This document shows positions 37,596 to 46,870 of a stretch of DNA of 51,355 nucleotides, in pieces. The position numbers and the translations under genes were made by a program. This stretch comes from a virus, in IMG/VR virus record IMGVR_UViG_3300024343_001092, positions 1 to 51,355 of that record. One strand, written 5' to 3'. The notes beneath the pieces are model-generated. The model ran no database searches. It was not told the DNA's origin and saw only the letters and a list, made by a program, of their open reading frames with translations. The stretch's first letter is position 1. Each line of letters opens with the position of its first letter.

Positions 37596-37634
37596 GATAG
37601 GTAGATACTGCCTATTAAAAAAAGATGGAATTTA

Positions 37635-39557
37635 ATGCCTAAAATAGTAGATTCACTTATTAAAACCGCGCAGGATACGTATGAGAGAGCATATAATATT
37701 GGAAAAGATCCTAAAAAGGCTTCGAAGCCAGCGGGTGCGGTAAAAAGAAAACATACAATTGTTGACAGTAAAGATGCGACAAAAACAACCTATGGATCTA
37801 ACGATTTGCCAGCTGATGTTTTAAAATCAGAGAATACAACTAGTCCTATTGAGCCAATTACAAACTTTGGTAAGAGTTCGAACTTTGCAAATACCGAAAA
37901 CAATCCATTTAATTTTGATAAAAAATTAGTAGAAGACGGTTTTGGAATTCCTGGGGATAATAAGATGTATACTAATAATTCAGTAGAGTCATATAAGTTT
38001 AAACCACCTGGAGACTCTAAAGAGACTTTTGAAAAGGATAAAAAAACTGGAAAGAAAGTACTTGTAAAGTCTGAAAAAGGTCCAGATGGACCAGAAATAT
38101 CAGAAGGTAAACTACCATACTCTTCATTTAACAGATACACTTTAATGAAATATCGAGGTACTCCATTGACTGGAATCCGGGCAAAAGCCGCGTTAAATGA
38201 AGGAGAATATAATCTAATCGATATAACTACTATAATTGAACCTACTATTACTAATATTATTGAACGTTCGAAGGAAGTAAAAGGTAATTTAGGTTATCAG
38301 TATGATTATGCTGATTTTGCAATGTGTAAATATCTAGGTAAAATACCAAACAATTATTTGATTACTCTTAGAAGATTTCCATTTCCAGTAGAGGATGATA
38401 TTATTACACCAGCTACAATTGGATCAGATGGAAAACTTAACGAAACGAAAAGTCCAGATATAGCAAGAGCGGTAACTTGGATGTCAGAAGCTACCGGAAA
38501 CTCTTTAAATGAAATACTTTCACTAAATTATAGTTATGATTGGGCTGAACAAAAGGCAGATGTTCAAGAGGTTACTTCAAATAATAGTAATGATTCTGGT
38601 GGATCTTTTGGTAGAGGATTATTAAGTACTGCGGTAGGTAAAGCATTTACCTCTGCAGGTCAAGGTATTGGTAATTCAAGAGGAGTAGAAGCAGCCGGTT
38701 CAGGCTTTGATCCATTAAAAGGTACATATCCAAATCATATATTTGGACCTTATAATAAGATTACTACTATGTTAACTAGAGGTCCGGACGGATTAAAATT
38801 TGAAAAAGAGTTTACTATTAAATTTCATTATGAAATGAAAGGACTATTTGGTGCAAACCCAAAAGTCTTGTTTATGGATCAATTAGCAAACATTTTAGCT
38901 CTAACTTATTCTACTGCTCCGTTCTGGGGAGGAGAAGTTAGATATTTAGGTAGTGGTTCAGTTGGTAAACCGTTTGGTAATGCAGCATTATTACAAGCAG
39001 GAAATTACGGAGGATTTTTAAAATCGGTAATGACAGACTTGCAAGGAATGGCAACGAATATAGTTGATGACATTAAGAAAAACGGGTTAGGCGGATCTAA
39101 CCTAGCAAAAAACTTAATAGGTGGTGCGTTACAAGATTTATTTAATTCGCCCCAAGCTCCTATGGTAGCAAACGCGCTATTAACAGGAGACGCCACTGGA
39201 CAATGGCACATAACGGTTGGAAATCCTTTAAATCCTATGATGGTTATGGGTAACTTATGTTGCACTGGAACTAAAGTATCTTTTAAAGGTGGTAATAGTG
39301 TTCAAGATTTTCCAGAAGAAATGGAAGTAGAAATCACCCTAAAACCTGGAAGACCAAGAGATAAAACCGACATTGAAAGTATGTTTAATGCCGGAAGAGG
39401 TAGATTCTATCTTAAACCACACGATGGTGTTAATATTAATAAAACAAGAGACGTATCGGGATATGGCGAAAAAACTTCATCTGCAGTTAACCTTAATGGT
39501 GAAGGAAATCCTGCTGGAGAAATCGATAACGCGTTCAGAAAATTTGCAGCTGACTAA
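37635..39557 (+). CDS. Large virion structural protein (baseplate/tube region)
   Basis: Residues about 1-190 of this 640-residue protein are polar and probably disordered. The folded part has YDYADFAMCKYLGKIPNNYL, RRFPFPVEDD, a long glycine-rich insert (FGRGLLSTAVGKAFTSAGQG), then EFTIKFHYEMKGLFGANPK, WHITVGNPLNPMMVMGN and DFPEEMEVEITLKPGRPRDK. The last motifs resemble tail-tube or tube-junction proteins of large myophages such as the T4 gp48/gp54 class, but I cannot assign one. It overlaps the gp53-like gene by one base. Confidence 0.65.
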   Translation: MPKIVDSLIKTAQDTYERAYNIGKDPKKASKPAGAVKRKHTIVDSKDATKTTYGSNDLPADVLKSENTTSPIEPITNFGKSSNFANTENNPFNFDKKLVEDGFGIPGDNKMYTNNSVESYKFKPPGDSKETFEKDKKTGKKVLVKSEKGPDGPEISEGKLPYSSFNRYTLMKYRGTPLTGIRAKAALNEGEYNLIDITTIIEPTITNIIERSKEVKGNLGYQYDYADFAMCKYLGKIPNNYLITLRRFPFPVEDDIITPATIGSDGKLNETKSPDIARAVTWMSEATGNSLNEILSLNYSYDWAEQKADVQEVTSNNSNDSGGSFGRGLLSTAVGKAFTSAGQGIGNSRGVEAAGSGFDPLKGTYPNHIFGPYNKITTMLTRGPDGLKFEKEFTIKFHYEMKGLFGANPKVLFMDQLANILALTYSTAPFWGGEVRYLGSGSVGKPFGNAALLQAGNYGGFLKSVMTDLQGMATNIVDDIKKNGLGGSNLAKNLIGGALQDLFNSPQAPMVANALLTGDATGQWHITVGNPLNPMMVMGNLCCTGTKVSFKGGNSVQDFPEEMEVEITLKPGRPRDKTDIESMFNAGRGRFYLKPHDGVNINKTRDVSGYGEKTSSAVNLNGEGNPAGEIDNAFRKFAAD

Positions 39558-40159
39558 TGAAAACATTAAAAAACAAGAAAATTTCAGAGATTGATGATAA
39601 AATCATCATGACTGAACCAACATTATTATTCCCAGATTATATACAAATATCGCGCGTTTTTAACGTGGAAGAATATTATGCCGGAAGAATCGATCTTATT
39701 TCATTAAATGTTTATAATTCTGCTGATTATGTCGATCAGCTTTTAAAATTTAATGGTATTTCAAATCCATTTTCAATAGCTGAAGGAGATATTCTCTATA
39801 TTCCACCGATGGATGTTTTACAAAAAACATTTAAAAAACCAGGGATCGGAATGTCAGAATCAAATGTTGTCAGAGACAGGTTTGTTGAAACTAAAAGACT
39901 TCCTATACAAGATCAGAATAGATTAGATTATCTTAAGAGAAAAGCTGCGTTAAAACCTAACGGTGCTAAAGAAATCCTACCTCCTAATGTTTTACAAACA
40001 GATCAAAAAAACGTCATTATTGAAAACGGAAAATTAATAGTTGGTGCTGCCTTACCTTCTTCGGCGGATAGAACCACTGCTCTGTTGACTTCTAACAAGG
40101 CTTTTCCAGGAGAAATACAAAAGATTAATACAATTAACAATACAAATAAAGACGCTTAA
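39557..40159 (+). CDS. gp53/LysM-like baseplate wedge protein
   Basis: The 200-residue protein contains DLISLNVYNSADYVDQLLKF followed by NGISNPFSIAEGDILYIPPM, a LysM-like module as found in T4 gp53 and similar small baseplate proteins. The rest is extended and Pro-rich. ATG 39608 (MTEPTLLFPDY) is a possible alternative start, but 39557 gives the TAATG overlap common here. It joins the hub gene by the same overlap. Confidence 0.65.
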   Translation: MKTLKNKKISEIDDKIIMTEPTLLFPDYIQISRVFNVEEYYAGRIDLISLNVYNSADYVDQLLKFNGISNPFSIAEGDILYIPPMDVLQKTFKKPGIGMSESNVVRDRFVETKRLPIQDQNRLDYLKRKAALKPNGAKEILPPNVLQTDQKNVIIENGKLIVGAALPSSADRTTALLTSNKAFPGEIQKINTINNTNKDA

Positions 40160-41691
40160 TGGCAAGTGATTTAGATAGACATATACTCGTAATTACTGAA
40201 CCAACTTTAAAATTGGATCCGATGGTTTATGATTCTGGAAAAGAAGAAGAACCAGGTGGAATTAAAATATCTAAGGAAAATGGTGGAATTACACCTGCTA
40301 TTAGAATTAATGAAATTGATTTACAACAATTTGACATTAACACTCTTTCAATAGATATGTCAGGATTTATTCCTGAAGTATATCTTACATTTATGGACAC
40401 TAATAACTATTTTAAAGGAGATTCTATTCCAAGAGATGGTGATGTTGTAAGTGTTAGGCTAGCTTCTAGACAAACTGATGTCTTTAAAGATATTAGAATG
40501 GATTTTGATATTATTAATTGTAGTGCAAATGCTGCACCCGAGGGTGGTCAAAATCCGCAATCATTACCAGGAGGAGAATACAGAATATCTGGAAGATTAA
40601 AAATACCAAAACTTTATGCTGAAGAATCTAAAGGTTATGGTAAGAAAACTTCATTAGATCATTTAGAAGAAATTGCAACTGAATTAAAATTAGGATTTGC
40701 TACTAACATTGACAAGACAGATGATGAAATGTCAAGATTTTGCCCATACATTTCAAAGGCAAAATTTATAGAAGATATTGTAAAGCATGGTTATATCGAT
40801 GATGAGAGCTTTGTTGTATGTAGAGTTGATCCATATTACCATTTGAATTACGTTGATCTAAATAAAGTTTTTAATTCTAAAAATGATTTAGAATTAAGCT
40901 ACTTTTCAAAGTTACAAGAGGATTTTAATAAGAATCCGGGTGATGACGATAGCGCTAACGTAATTAAAGGTCCTTTGTTAATTACAAATCATCCTGAATA
41001 TCAAGCTAGTCCGAAATTCTTTGAATCATTTAAAGTAATTAACGAGTCTGGTGAAAAAACAGCACGGATGGGTTATAAAATCAAAATGCAATATTTTGAA
41101 AACGATAGTGATGAGGGTCTAGTTTCTTTTGATATTGAATCGATGGCTAGTAAAAAAATGTCTGACATTGAAGAACCTCTAAGAGGTCGTAGAAAAGATG
41201 GTGGAGGAAAAGAAGACGATACTAGATTTGAAGACGAAGTTAAACAGAAATATGTAGGTAGGATTGATGCTGATAAAACTCATGGCAATATGAGTATTCA
41301 CCATTATTATGCAGCGATTCAAAATAAAATGAATTATAATGAGTCTACCAAAATTAAAATGGAAGTAACTCTAGATCAGATTAATCCAAGTATCTACATG
41401 TATATGAAGATTCCTGTTTTTGTTGTAGCCTATAATGATACTGAAGTTGCTAGATTAAAATCATTGAAAGAAAAGAAAAAAGAAAAAGGGTTTGCAACAG
41501 TTGGTGAAGAATATGGAGAAGATTTTGAAGCTGAAAGTGAAGGTAAGATAGCAATGGATGAATTTCACACTGGATATTATGTTGTAGAAGATATTAAATA
41601 TATGTATGATTCTGATACCGGCGCAGGAATCCAACAGAAAATAACTCTTTTAAGAAGAGAATGGCCTAGTAAGCTTAACACAATAAACTAA
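40159..41691 (+). CDS. Baseplate hub protein (gp27/gpD-like)
   Basis: The 510-residue protein has the outline of phage hub proteins: paired beta barrels (PAIRINEIDLQQFDINTLSI, FIPEVYLTFMDTNNYFKGDS, IPRDGDVVSVRLASR), a helical insert (TSLDHLEEIATELKLGFATN), then YISKAKFIEDIVKHGYIDDE and a final DEFHTGYYVVEDIKYMYD barrel strand set. The family is inferred from this domain pattern and its position directly before the gp5-like spike cluster. It would form the trimeric hub between tube and spike. Confidence 0.7.
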   Translation: MASDLDRHILVITEPTLKLDPMVYDSGKEEEPGGIKISKENGGITPAIRINEIDLQQFDINTLSIDMSGFIPEVYLTFMDTNNYFKGDSIPRDGDVVSVRLASRQTDVFKDIRMDFDIINCSANAAPEGGQNPQSLPGGEYRISGRLKIPKLYAEESKGYGKKTSLDHLEEIATELKLGFATNIDKTDDEMSRFCPYISKAKFIEDIVKHGYIDDESFVVCRVDPYYHLNYVDLNKVFNSKNDLELSYFSKLQEDFNKNPGDDDSANVIKGPLLITNHPEYQASPKFFESFKVINESGEKTARMGYKIKMQYFENDSDEGLVSFDIESMASKKMSDIEEPLRGRRKDGGGKEDDTRFEDEVKQKYVGRIDADKTHGNMSIHHYYAAIQNKMNYNESTKIKMEVTLDQINPSIYMYMKIPVFVVAYNDTEVARLKSLKEKKKEKGFATVGEEYGEDFEAESEGKIAMDEFHTGYYVVEDIKYMYDSDTGAGIQQKITLLRREWPSKLNTIN

Positions 41692-41702
41692 TTTTTAAAA
41701 AC

Positions 41703-41711
41703 AATATATAA
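41703..41711 (+). promoter_or_regulatory. AATATATAA box close to a start codon
   Basis: AATATATAA lies only three bases before the ATG at 41715. If it is a promoter, the transcript would be nearly leaderless; it could instead be simple AT-rich leader. Confidence 0.25.
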
Positions 41712-41714
41712 CAC

Positions 41715-43019
41715 ATGTCAGCATTCATAGATTTACCATCGTTTAGAAAATCAGGTCTCTTTAAAAAAGGAGACATTACGGGTACTGACATGTCTGCATA
41801 TCAAGATCCTACATATCTTTCATTTACACTATTATTTGATATGCAACTAACTTCTCCACTATTTAATGGAGAGGCTGCTGGTTTTATGAAAAAACATTTA
41901 GTTAATCAAAATCCTGCAAAGTATCAACATAAATTAGATTCTTTATTAGCCTTTAAAGAGGCTTTATATAAAATTAATTCTGAAATGCCGTGGCATTGGC
42001 AATCTCTTGCTGGAGTTGAAAGAATGGTTCAATTTACTCCTGAAAATCCTTTCTTTGGAGGTGACGATGCTAAGTTAACTATCGGTTGTTTAGAGACTAT
42101 TAATTTAAATATCTCAGGTCTAATGCAATTATATCGTAAAGCCGTATGGGATGAATCTAATTGGCGTTATATTCTACCTCCTAATTTAAGAAAATTTACA
42201 ATGTATTTGTTTATTTCAGATGTTAGAGGTTTATATGATAATTCAGCTGCCGGTGTATTAACCGGAGAAAACTTAAGACCTTTCTTTATGTTTGAACTTA
42301 GATTTTGCGAATTCGATATGATTAGCGGTAATAAGGCACTAGCTGATTTATCAGCAGCAGCTCCAGAAGCAGCAACAAATGAGATTATAATTAACTACAA
42401 TAGAGTATATCGAGTTGATGCAAGAGCCCTTAACGGTGCAATATTTCAATCTAAAGATATTTCAAAGAAAGATGCAACACAAAATATAGTTGCTGAAAAA
42501 GAAACTATTGTTCCAGTCCTTGAACTAGAAAATAAGTACAACGATCTTGATAGAAGGCAAATGGATCCAGAAGCTGGTTTAGATCCAGATACTGCTAAGG
42601 AAATAGCAGAACTAGAAGCTGGTATGAGCGCAGCTGATCCAGCGCAGGCTCAAAAATTATCGATGAAGCAGAATTTAGCTAAGGGAATGAAAAACCTTAA
42701 GAATAAAGCTAAAGATAAACTAAAAGAAACTGGTAAAAGAGCAACTGAAGATTTAACTAGAATGGCTAAGTTTAAAGCCGAAGAGGCTGAAATTGAAGCA
42801 CGTAGACTAGTTAATCGTAGAATTCCAACATTAGAAAATATTTACGGAAAGGCTATAAGAGCATTAGATGCCGCAACTGATATTAAAAAAATATCTGCTG
42901 CAATAGAAAGTACTGTTGGTAGGAACGTTCATTTTCTAAATGGAACTCCTTTAGTTGACGTCTTAAATAAAGCAAATCGAGACGCTTTGATTAATATAGG
43001 AAACGTATATAAAAGATAA
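41715..43019 (+). CDS. Baseplate-associated structural protein
   Basis: Residues 1-260 of the 434-residue protein form a beta-rich domain with MPWHWQSLAGVERMVQF, LTIGCLETINLNISGLMQLY and YILPPNLRKFTMYLFISDVR. Residues 270-434 are helical and highly charged (KNLKNKAKDKLKETGKRATE). Position between hub and spike genes suggests a baseplate wedge or tube-initiator component. Family not recognised. Confidence 0.62.
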   Translation: MSAFIDLPSFRKSGLFKKGDITGTDMSAYQDPTYLSFTLLFDMQLTSPLFNGEAAGFMKKHLVNQNPAKYQHKLDSLLAFKEALYKINSEMPWHWQSLAGVERMVQFTPENPFFGGDDAKLTIGCLETINLNISGLMQLYRKAVWDESNWRYILPPNLRKFTMYLFISDVRGLYDNSAAGVLTGENLRPFFMFELRFCEFDMISGNKALADLSAAAPEAATNEIIINYNRVYRVDARALNGAIFQSKDISKKDATQNIVAEKETIVPVLELENKYNDLDRRQMDPEAGLDPDTAKEIAELEAGMSAADPAQAQKLSMKQNLAKGMKNLKNKAKDKLKETGKRATEDLTRMAKFKAEEAEIEARRLVNRRIPTLENIYGKAIRALDAATDIKKISAAIESTVGRNVHFLNGTPLVDVLNKANRDALINIGNVYKR

Positions 43020-43022
43020 TAC

Positions 43023-43727
43023 ATGGCAACAATCGACGAAATAGGAAATGATAACATTAGGGATACCCATTGGCTCGGTAAAGTTGTTGATAACAAAGAC
43101 CCATTAAAAAATGGAAGATGTAAAGTTCTTGTCTTTGGTAAATTCGATAATGTACCACCTGCTGATATTCCTTGGGCTGCTTGCGGAAACAGAGGCACTG
43201 TAGGTGCTCATGCAATTCCAAATGTTGATGACGTTGTTTCTGTTCGTTTTGATAATGGTAACTTATACCATCCTGAATATTTCTATCAGGTCAATCAACG
43301 TAAAATTTTAAAATCAGAGGTTTTAGATGCCTTGTCAGAAGATGAAGCACAACAAACTATCTCATTAGTCTACGATGAAGTACGTGGCATCAGAATCTAT
43401 CATTCTCCTAAAGATGGTATAATTATCACAAAAGGTAAGGGTGCCAAGGAGAGACCCCTAATACAAATCGATGAGAAGAACAATATCAAAATCAGCACAG
43501 ATACTAAAATCTTTTTAGATGCTGGTAATGTTTATTTGTCAAATACTGGAGAGGCATCAGAAGATACTAAAGAACCTGCAGTTAGGGGTAAATCATTAGA
43601 AAAATTCTTAGAATCATTTAAGTCTGAATATAATTCGCATACACATCCTACTCCTACCGGTCCAAGTGGACCTCCTGTTAAACCATGGGCTCCAGTACAT
43701 AAGCCATATCAGCAAGAAGGTAAATAA
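43023..43727 (+). CDS. gp5-like baseplate spike (OB-fold) protein
   Basis: The 234-residue protein starts with an OB-fold barrel (WLGKVVDNKDPLKNGRCKVL, IPNVDDVVSVRFDNGNLYHP) like the T4 gp5 N-terminal domain. A beta-prism-like needle follows (GIRIYHSPKDGIIITKG, IQIDEKNNIKISTDTKIFLD), then HTHPTPTGPSGPP as in spike tips that bind PAAR proteins. The lysozyme domain of T4 gp5 is absent, so wall digestion must come from another protein. Confidence 0.85.
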   Translation: MATIDEIGNDNIRDTHWLGKVVDNKDPLKNGRCKVLVFGKFDNVPPADIPWAACGNRGTVGAHAIPNVDDVVSVRFDNGNLYHPEYFYQVNQRKILKSEVLDALSEDEAQQTISLVYDEVRGIRIYHSPKDGIIITKGKGAKERPLIQIDEKNNIKISTDTKIFLDAGNVYLSNTGEASEDTKEPAVRGKSLEKFLESFKSEYNSHTHPTPTGPSGPPVKPWAPVHKPYQQEGK

Positions 43728-43732
43728 TTAGG

Positions 43733-43740
43733 ATAAATAT
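43733..43740 (+). promoter_or_regulatory. Candidate late promoter (ATAAATAT)
   Basis: ATAAATAT lies 18 bases before the ATG at 43759 in a 31-base gap, the same spacing as before the clpC gene. Confidence 0.45.
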
Positions 43741-43758
43741 CTTATAAAATATAACATT

Positions 43759-45561
43759 ATGCCTGCACAGTGGCCACTATTTATAAATAACGTATCATCA
43801 AAACTAGCAAGTCGATCTTCTAAAGGAGCAGATGACTTTGGTACGTTTGTGGCAAACGAATATTTTAATGCAGTCAAAACCGCACAAACCCCATTTGGAA
43901 ATCTTCATAGTTCTGGACAAAAGACGATATTAGAAATTGGATTCAAAAAAGCATTCAATGATTTATTTAAATCCTTAGCTCCTACATTAGAAGATAAGAT
44001 TAAAGATGGGAATTATGCTGACTTATTAGAAGGACTACCAATTCCAAAGAAATACGATGCAGCAGCTGAATTTAGAAAATGGGTTGTTAGTAAGGGTGAT
44101 AAATTACCAGACACTAACTTCTATGAATTCTTTCCCCCTAAACCAGAACCAGCAAAACCAATTGGAACACCACCTGAATTAACAAGTGCTGACATTTTCG
44201 GAGCAGCAATAGAAAAAGATCAACCAATCTTAACTTTCACCGGTAAAAGCGGTGTAGCGCCTTACATATTTACATATACTTTAAACGATGGAGAACCGGT
44301 TCAACTTACTTCTGACGAATTTGGATTTGTAAAAATGTATGTTCCTTCTGACGTTCCCGGAAAATTAAAATATACTTTAATAAATGTAGTTGATTCTGCA
44401 TTTCCAGATACTCAACATAAATTAAATCAAACTGTTGAAATTAATATTCCAACAGATGCAACTAAACCACCTGAAGTTATTAATGGAGCTGTAAAGCCAA
44501 AATTAGTTTTAACAGAAGATGAGAAACTTGAATTGATTGTTAAAAGAGTTTTATACCAAAATGACGGCAATATTAAATTTGTAAGATTTTTGACTAGATT
44601 TTCATTAGGATACGAAAAAGAATACGGTAAAAAGGTAGGAGACGAATGTGCTAGAATACTTGGTGTTACTGATAGAAAAACTATAGTAAGTCAGATCACT
44701 ACAAAATATACTAATATTTATAATACCAAGTCTAAGGTGCCTACTCTACAGACAGCATACTCTATTAATAAAGAATACGAATTATTAATTGCTAATGAAA
44801 GATATGCTCTTGAAACTTCATTAGTTTCTTTTTTATCAAAAAAAGACGCTATCATACAATCAGAATCAGACGCTGAATATCTTCGCGTGAATTCAAATCT
44901 TAAAACTACTTTAAAGAATCCTCTAAATAAAAAAATTATTCAATTAGAACATTTAGATGACAAAGAAGTATGGCCAACTTGGTTGACGGATTTTCTTATT
45001 TGTAAACTATGTTATGTAAAAGGTATCGATGATGTTACCCAAAATACGCATGATAAAGCAACGACACCTAATGAGAATGATAGAATTGAAGCAAAAAGGA
45101 AACTCTATAAGGTAGATCGAGATAAGTATCATGCTCTGCAAAAACAATGGATTGATGAACTTGCAGTTTCCGAAAAGAAGGATGCCGATCCAGAAGATGG
45201 AAAGGATGATCCTTACGATACTATGGCAAGCGCAATAATTAATTATTGGATGAGTTGCGCCGTTGCACCATTTAAATCTGCTCCTCCGGTTCCACCATGC
45301 TTGATTCCTACACCAGGTACTTATATACCTCTATATTATGGAAGTAAAAAGGCTTTAGCAAAGGATCTTAGAAGAGCATGGAATACTGGTAAATTAGCAA
45401 AAGTTGAGCCACTATTACAACCAGCAACCAAAGCAGTTGCAGCAGCAGTTGCAGCAGCTTGTGCAAAACACATCTTACAATTAAAATTCATATACATGGG
45501 ACAGATACCGACGCCAGGTGGTCCTGTTCCGATGATTGGTTTCGTGCCAACTGCTTTTTAA
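43759..45561 (+). CDS. Large baseplate structural protein with Ig-like domain
   Basis: Residues about 1-145 of this 600-residue protein are helical (ANEYFNAVKTAQTPFGNLHS). Residues about 168-245 are an Ig-like beta domain (PILTFTGKSGVAPYIFTYTL, VPGKLKYTLINVVDS) of the type repeated in Bacteroidetes gliding and surface proteins. The C-terminus is Pro-rich with a hydrophobic stretch (TKAVAAAVAAACAKHILQLK) that could cross or insert in membrane, or be a buried helix. The position puts it in the baseplate. Function unclear. Confidence 0.65.
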   Translation: MPAQWPLFINNVSSKLASRSSKGADDFGTFVANEYFNAVKTAQTPFGNLHSSGQKTILEIGFKKAFNDLFKSLAPTLEDKIKDGNYADLLEGLPIPKKYDAAAEFRKWVVSKGDKLPDTNFYEFFPPKPEPAKPIGTPPELTSADIFGAAIEKDQPILTFTGKSGVAPYIFTYTLNDGEPVQLTSDEFGFVKMYVPSDVPGKLKYTLINVVDSAFPDTQHKLNQTVEINIPTDATKPPEVINGAVKPKLVLTEDEKLELIVKRVLYQNDGNIKFVRFLTRFSLGYEKEYGKKVGDECARILGVTDRKTIVSQITTKYTNIYNTKSKVPTLQTAYSINKEYELLIANERYALETSLVSFLSKKDAIIQSESDAEYLRVNSNLKTTLKNPLNKKIIQLEHLDDKEVWPTWLTDFLICKLCYVKGIDDVTQNTHDKATTPNENDRIEAKRKLYKVDRDKYHALQKQWIDELAVSEKKDADPEDGKDDPYDTMASAIINYWMSCAVAPFKSAPPVPPCLIPTPGTYIPLYYGSKKALAKDLRRAWNTGKLAKVEPLLQPATKAVAAAVAAACAKHILQLKFIYMGQIPTPGGPVPMIGFVPTAF

Positions 45562-45565
45562 ATTC

Positions 45566-45574
45566 GATATATAA
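45566..45574 (+). promoter_or_regulatory. Candidate late promoter (GATATATAA)
   Basis: GATATATAA lies 31 bases before the ATG of the S1-domain gene, consistent with separate or boosted expression of that gene. Confidence 0.45.
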
Positions 45575-45605
45575 CTCATAATTCACTTTTAATTTAAACA
45601 AACAA

Positions 45606-46823
45606 ATGCTACAAGAATTAGTACAAAAACAAGACCTAATCCAAAAAACAACAAAAGAGTTGCCGACCCAAGGATTAGAAGATTTCGATTGGGATGCACA
45701 CACCGAAGGCTGTCCTAGCCGAATGAGAAAAGGAAATCCACACGTTAAAGTACCACATGGTGTTAAAGTTTATTCTTTAGCAAAAGATGCTCAGCAAATG
45801 TATCACATGTATGAAGGCTCATTAGAGAAATTTATATCTAAAGTTGCGAATGGCGACCACTTAGTTGGTAAAATATATTCAATGGATTCAAGATGGGCAA
45901 CTATTGATGTTGGTCACAGAGAATTAATCTACATCGATCTAGATCGAGAATCTCCTGCTTTTAAAGAGTTGATTCAAAAAGATAAAGAATTTACTGTTAA
46001 AATTATCGATGATAGTTCAAGCAAAGGATTCTGCCTTGGTTCTGTAACTGAAGGAACTAAACAAGCAATCATTAATGATTTAATGGCAGCTGCTGAAACC
46101 AAAAGCACAGCATACGCTGGAAGGATCGATAAAATGATTCCAGGTGGAGGTTACATGGTAACAGTACAGGGTATCGAATGTTTCATGCCAGGATCTTTAG
46201 CAGGTATTAATAAACTAGCTAACTTTGAATCTATAATCGGAACGGACATGTATGTTGTTCCAGTTTCATTCTCGCCAGAAAAAGGTACAATTGTAGTTTC
46301 ACATCGCGCATATTTACAAGCAATGATTCCTCAACATATTGAAGAACTTAGAGCAAATATGGAGAAGGAACAAGAAGGTTATGTAACTGGTTCGACTAAA
46401 TACGGAGTATTTGTTGAATTTAATGGTTGCTTAACTGGTATGATTCACATCAATGATTTATCTACCGAAACAGCAGAACTTTATGCTAAGGGTAATTTAA
46501 ATCCAGGAACTCCAGTTACATTCTTTGTTAAAGATATTATATCAACTACAAAAATAACATTGACTCAGAAAACTGATTCTAATGTTAATCCGTGGAGTGG
46601 AGCATCTAGTAGATATACTGTACCTCAAGAAGTTCAAGGAACTGTTAGATCTATTAAAGATTACGGTTTATTTATTGAAATCGAGGAAGGAATTACTGGA
46701 CTTTTACATTCTAGCGAATTAGAAGGAATTAATATTCAAGATATTAAAAAGGGAGATCCAATAACTGTAGTGATTACTAGAATCGAAGAAGAAACGAGGA
46801 AGGTATTTCTAAAGTTAGTTTAA
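45606..46823 (+). CDS. bS1-like protein with four S1 domains
   Basis: Four OB-type S1 repeats of this 405-residue protein lie at about 85-150, 168-232, 256-322 and 341-405. The third (EGYVTGSTKYGVFVEFNG) and fourth (VQGTVRSIKDYGLFIEIEEG) have clear S1 signatures. The second (MVTVQGIECFMPGS, IVVSHRAYLQ) matches a Bacteroidetes bS1 domain (GIEAFLPGS, VVVSHKALIE). This favours descent from host bS1 over other S1 proteins. Host bS1 usually has six domains, so two are missing. It would bind mRNA at the 30S subunit or regulate phage mRNA. It sits inside the baseplate operon with its own promoter-like box. Confidence 0.85.
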   Translation: MLQELVQKQDLIQKTTKELPTQGLEDFDWDAHTEGCPSRMRKGNPHVKVPHGVKVYSLAKDAQQMYHMYEGSLEKFISKVANGDHLVGKIYSMDSRWATIDVGHRELIYIDLDRESPAFKELIQKDKEFTVKIIDDSSSKGFCLGSVTEGTKQAIINDLMAAAETKSTAYAGRIDKMIPGGGYMVTVQGIECFMPGSLAGINKLANFESIIGTDMYVVPVSFSPEKGTIVVSHRAYLQAMIPQHIEELRANMEKEQEGYVTGSTKYGVFVEFNGCLTGMIHINDLSTETAELYAKGNLNPGTPVTFFVKDIISTTKITLTQKTDSNVNPWSGASSRYTVPQEVQGTVRSIKDYGLFIEIEEGITGLLHSSELEGINIQDIKKGDPITVVITRIEEETRKVFLKLV

Positions 46824-46833
46824 ATCTTAACAG

Positions 46834-46844
46834 GATATATATAG
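46834..46844 (+). promoter_or_regulatory. Candidate late promoter (GATATATATAG)
   Basis: The box lies 26 bases before the ATG at 46871 in a 47-base gap that also contains a second AT-rich box, ACTATATAAATC. Confidence 0.4.
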
Positions 46845-46870
46845 TGAACATAACTATATAAATCCAGTAA

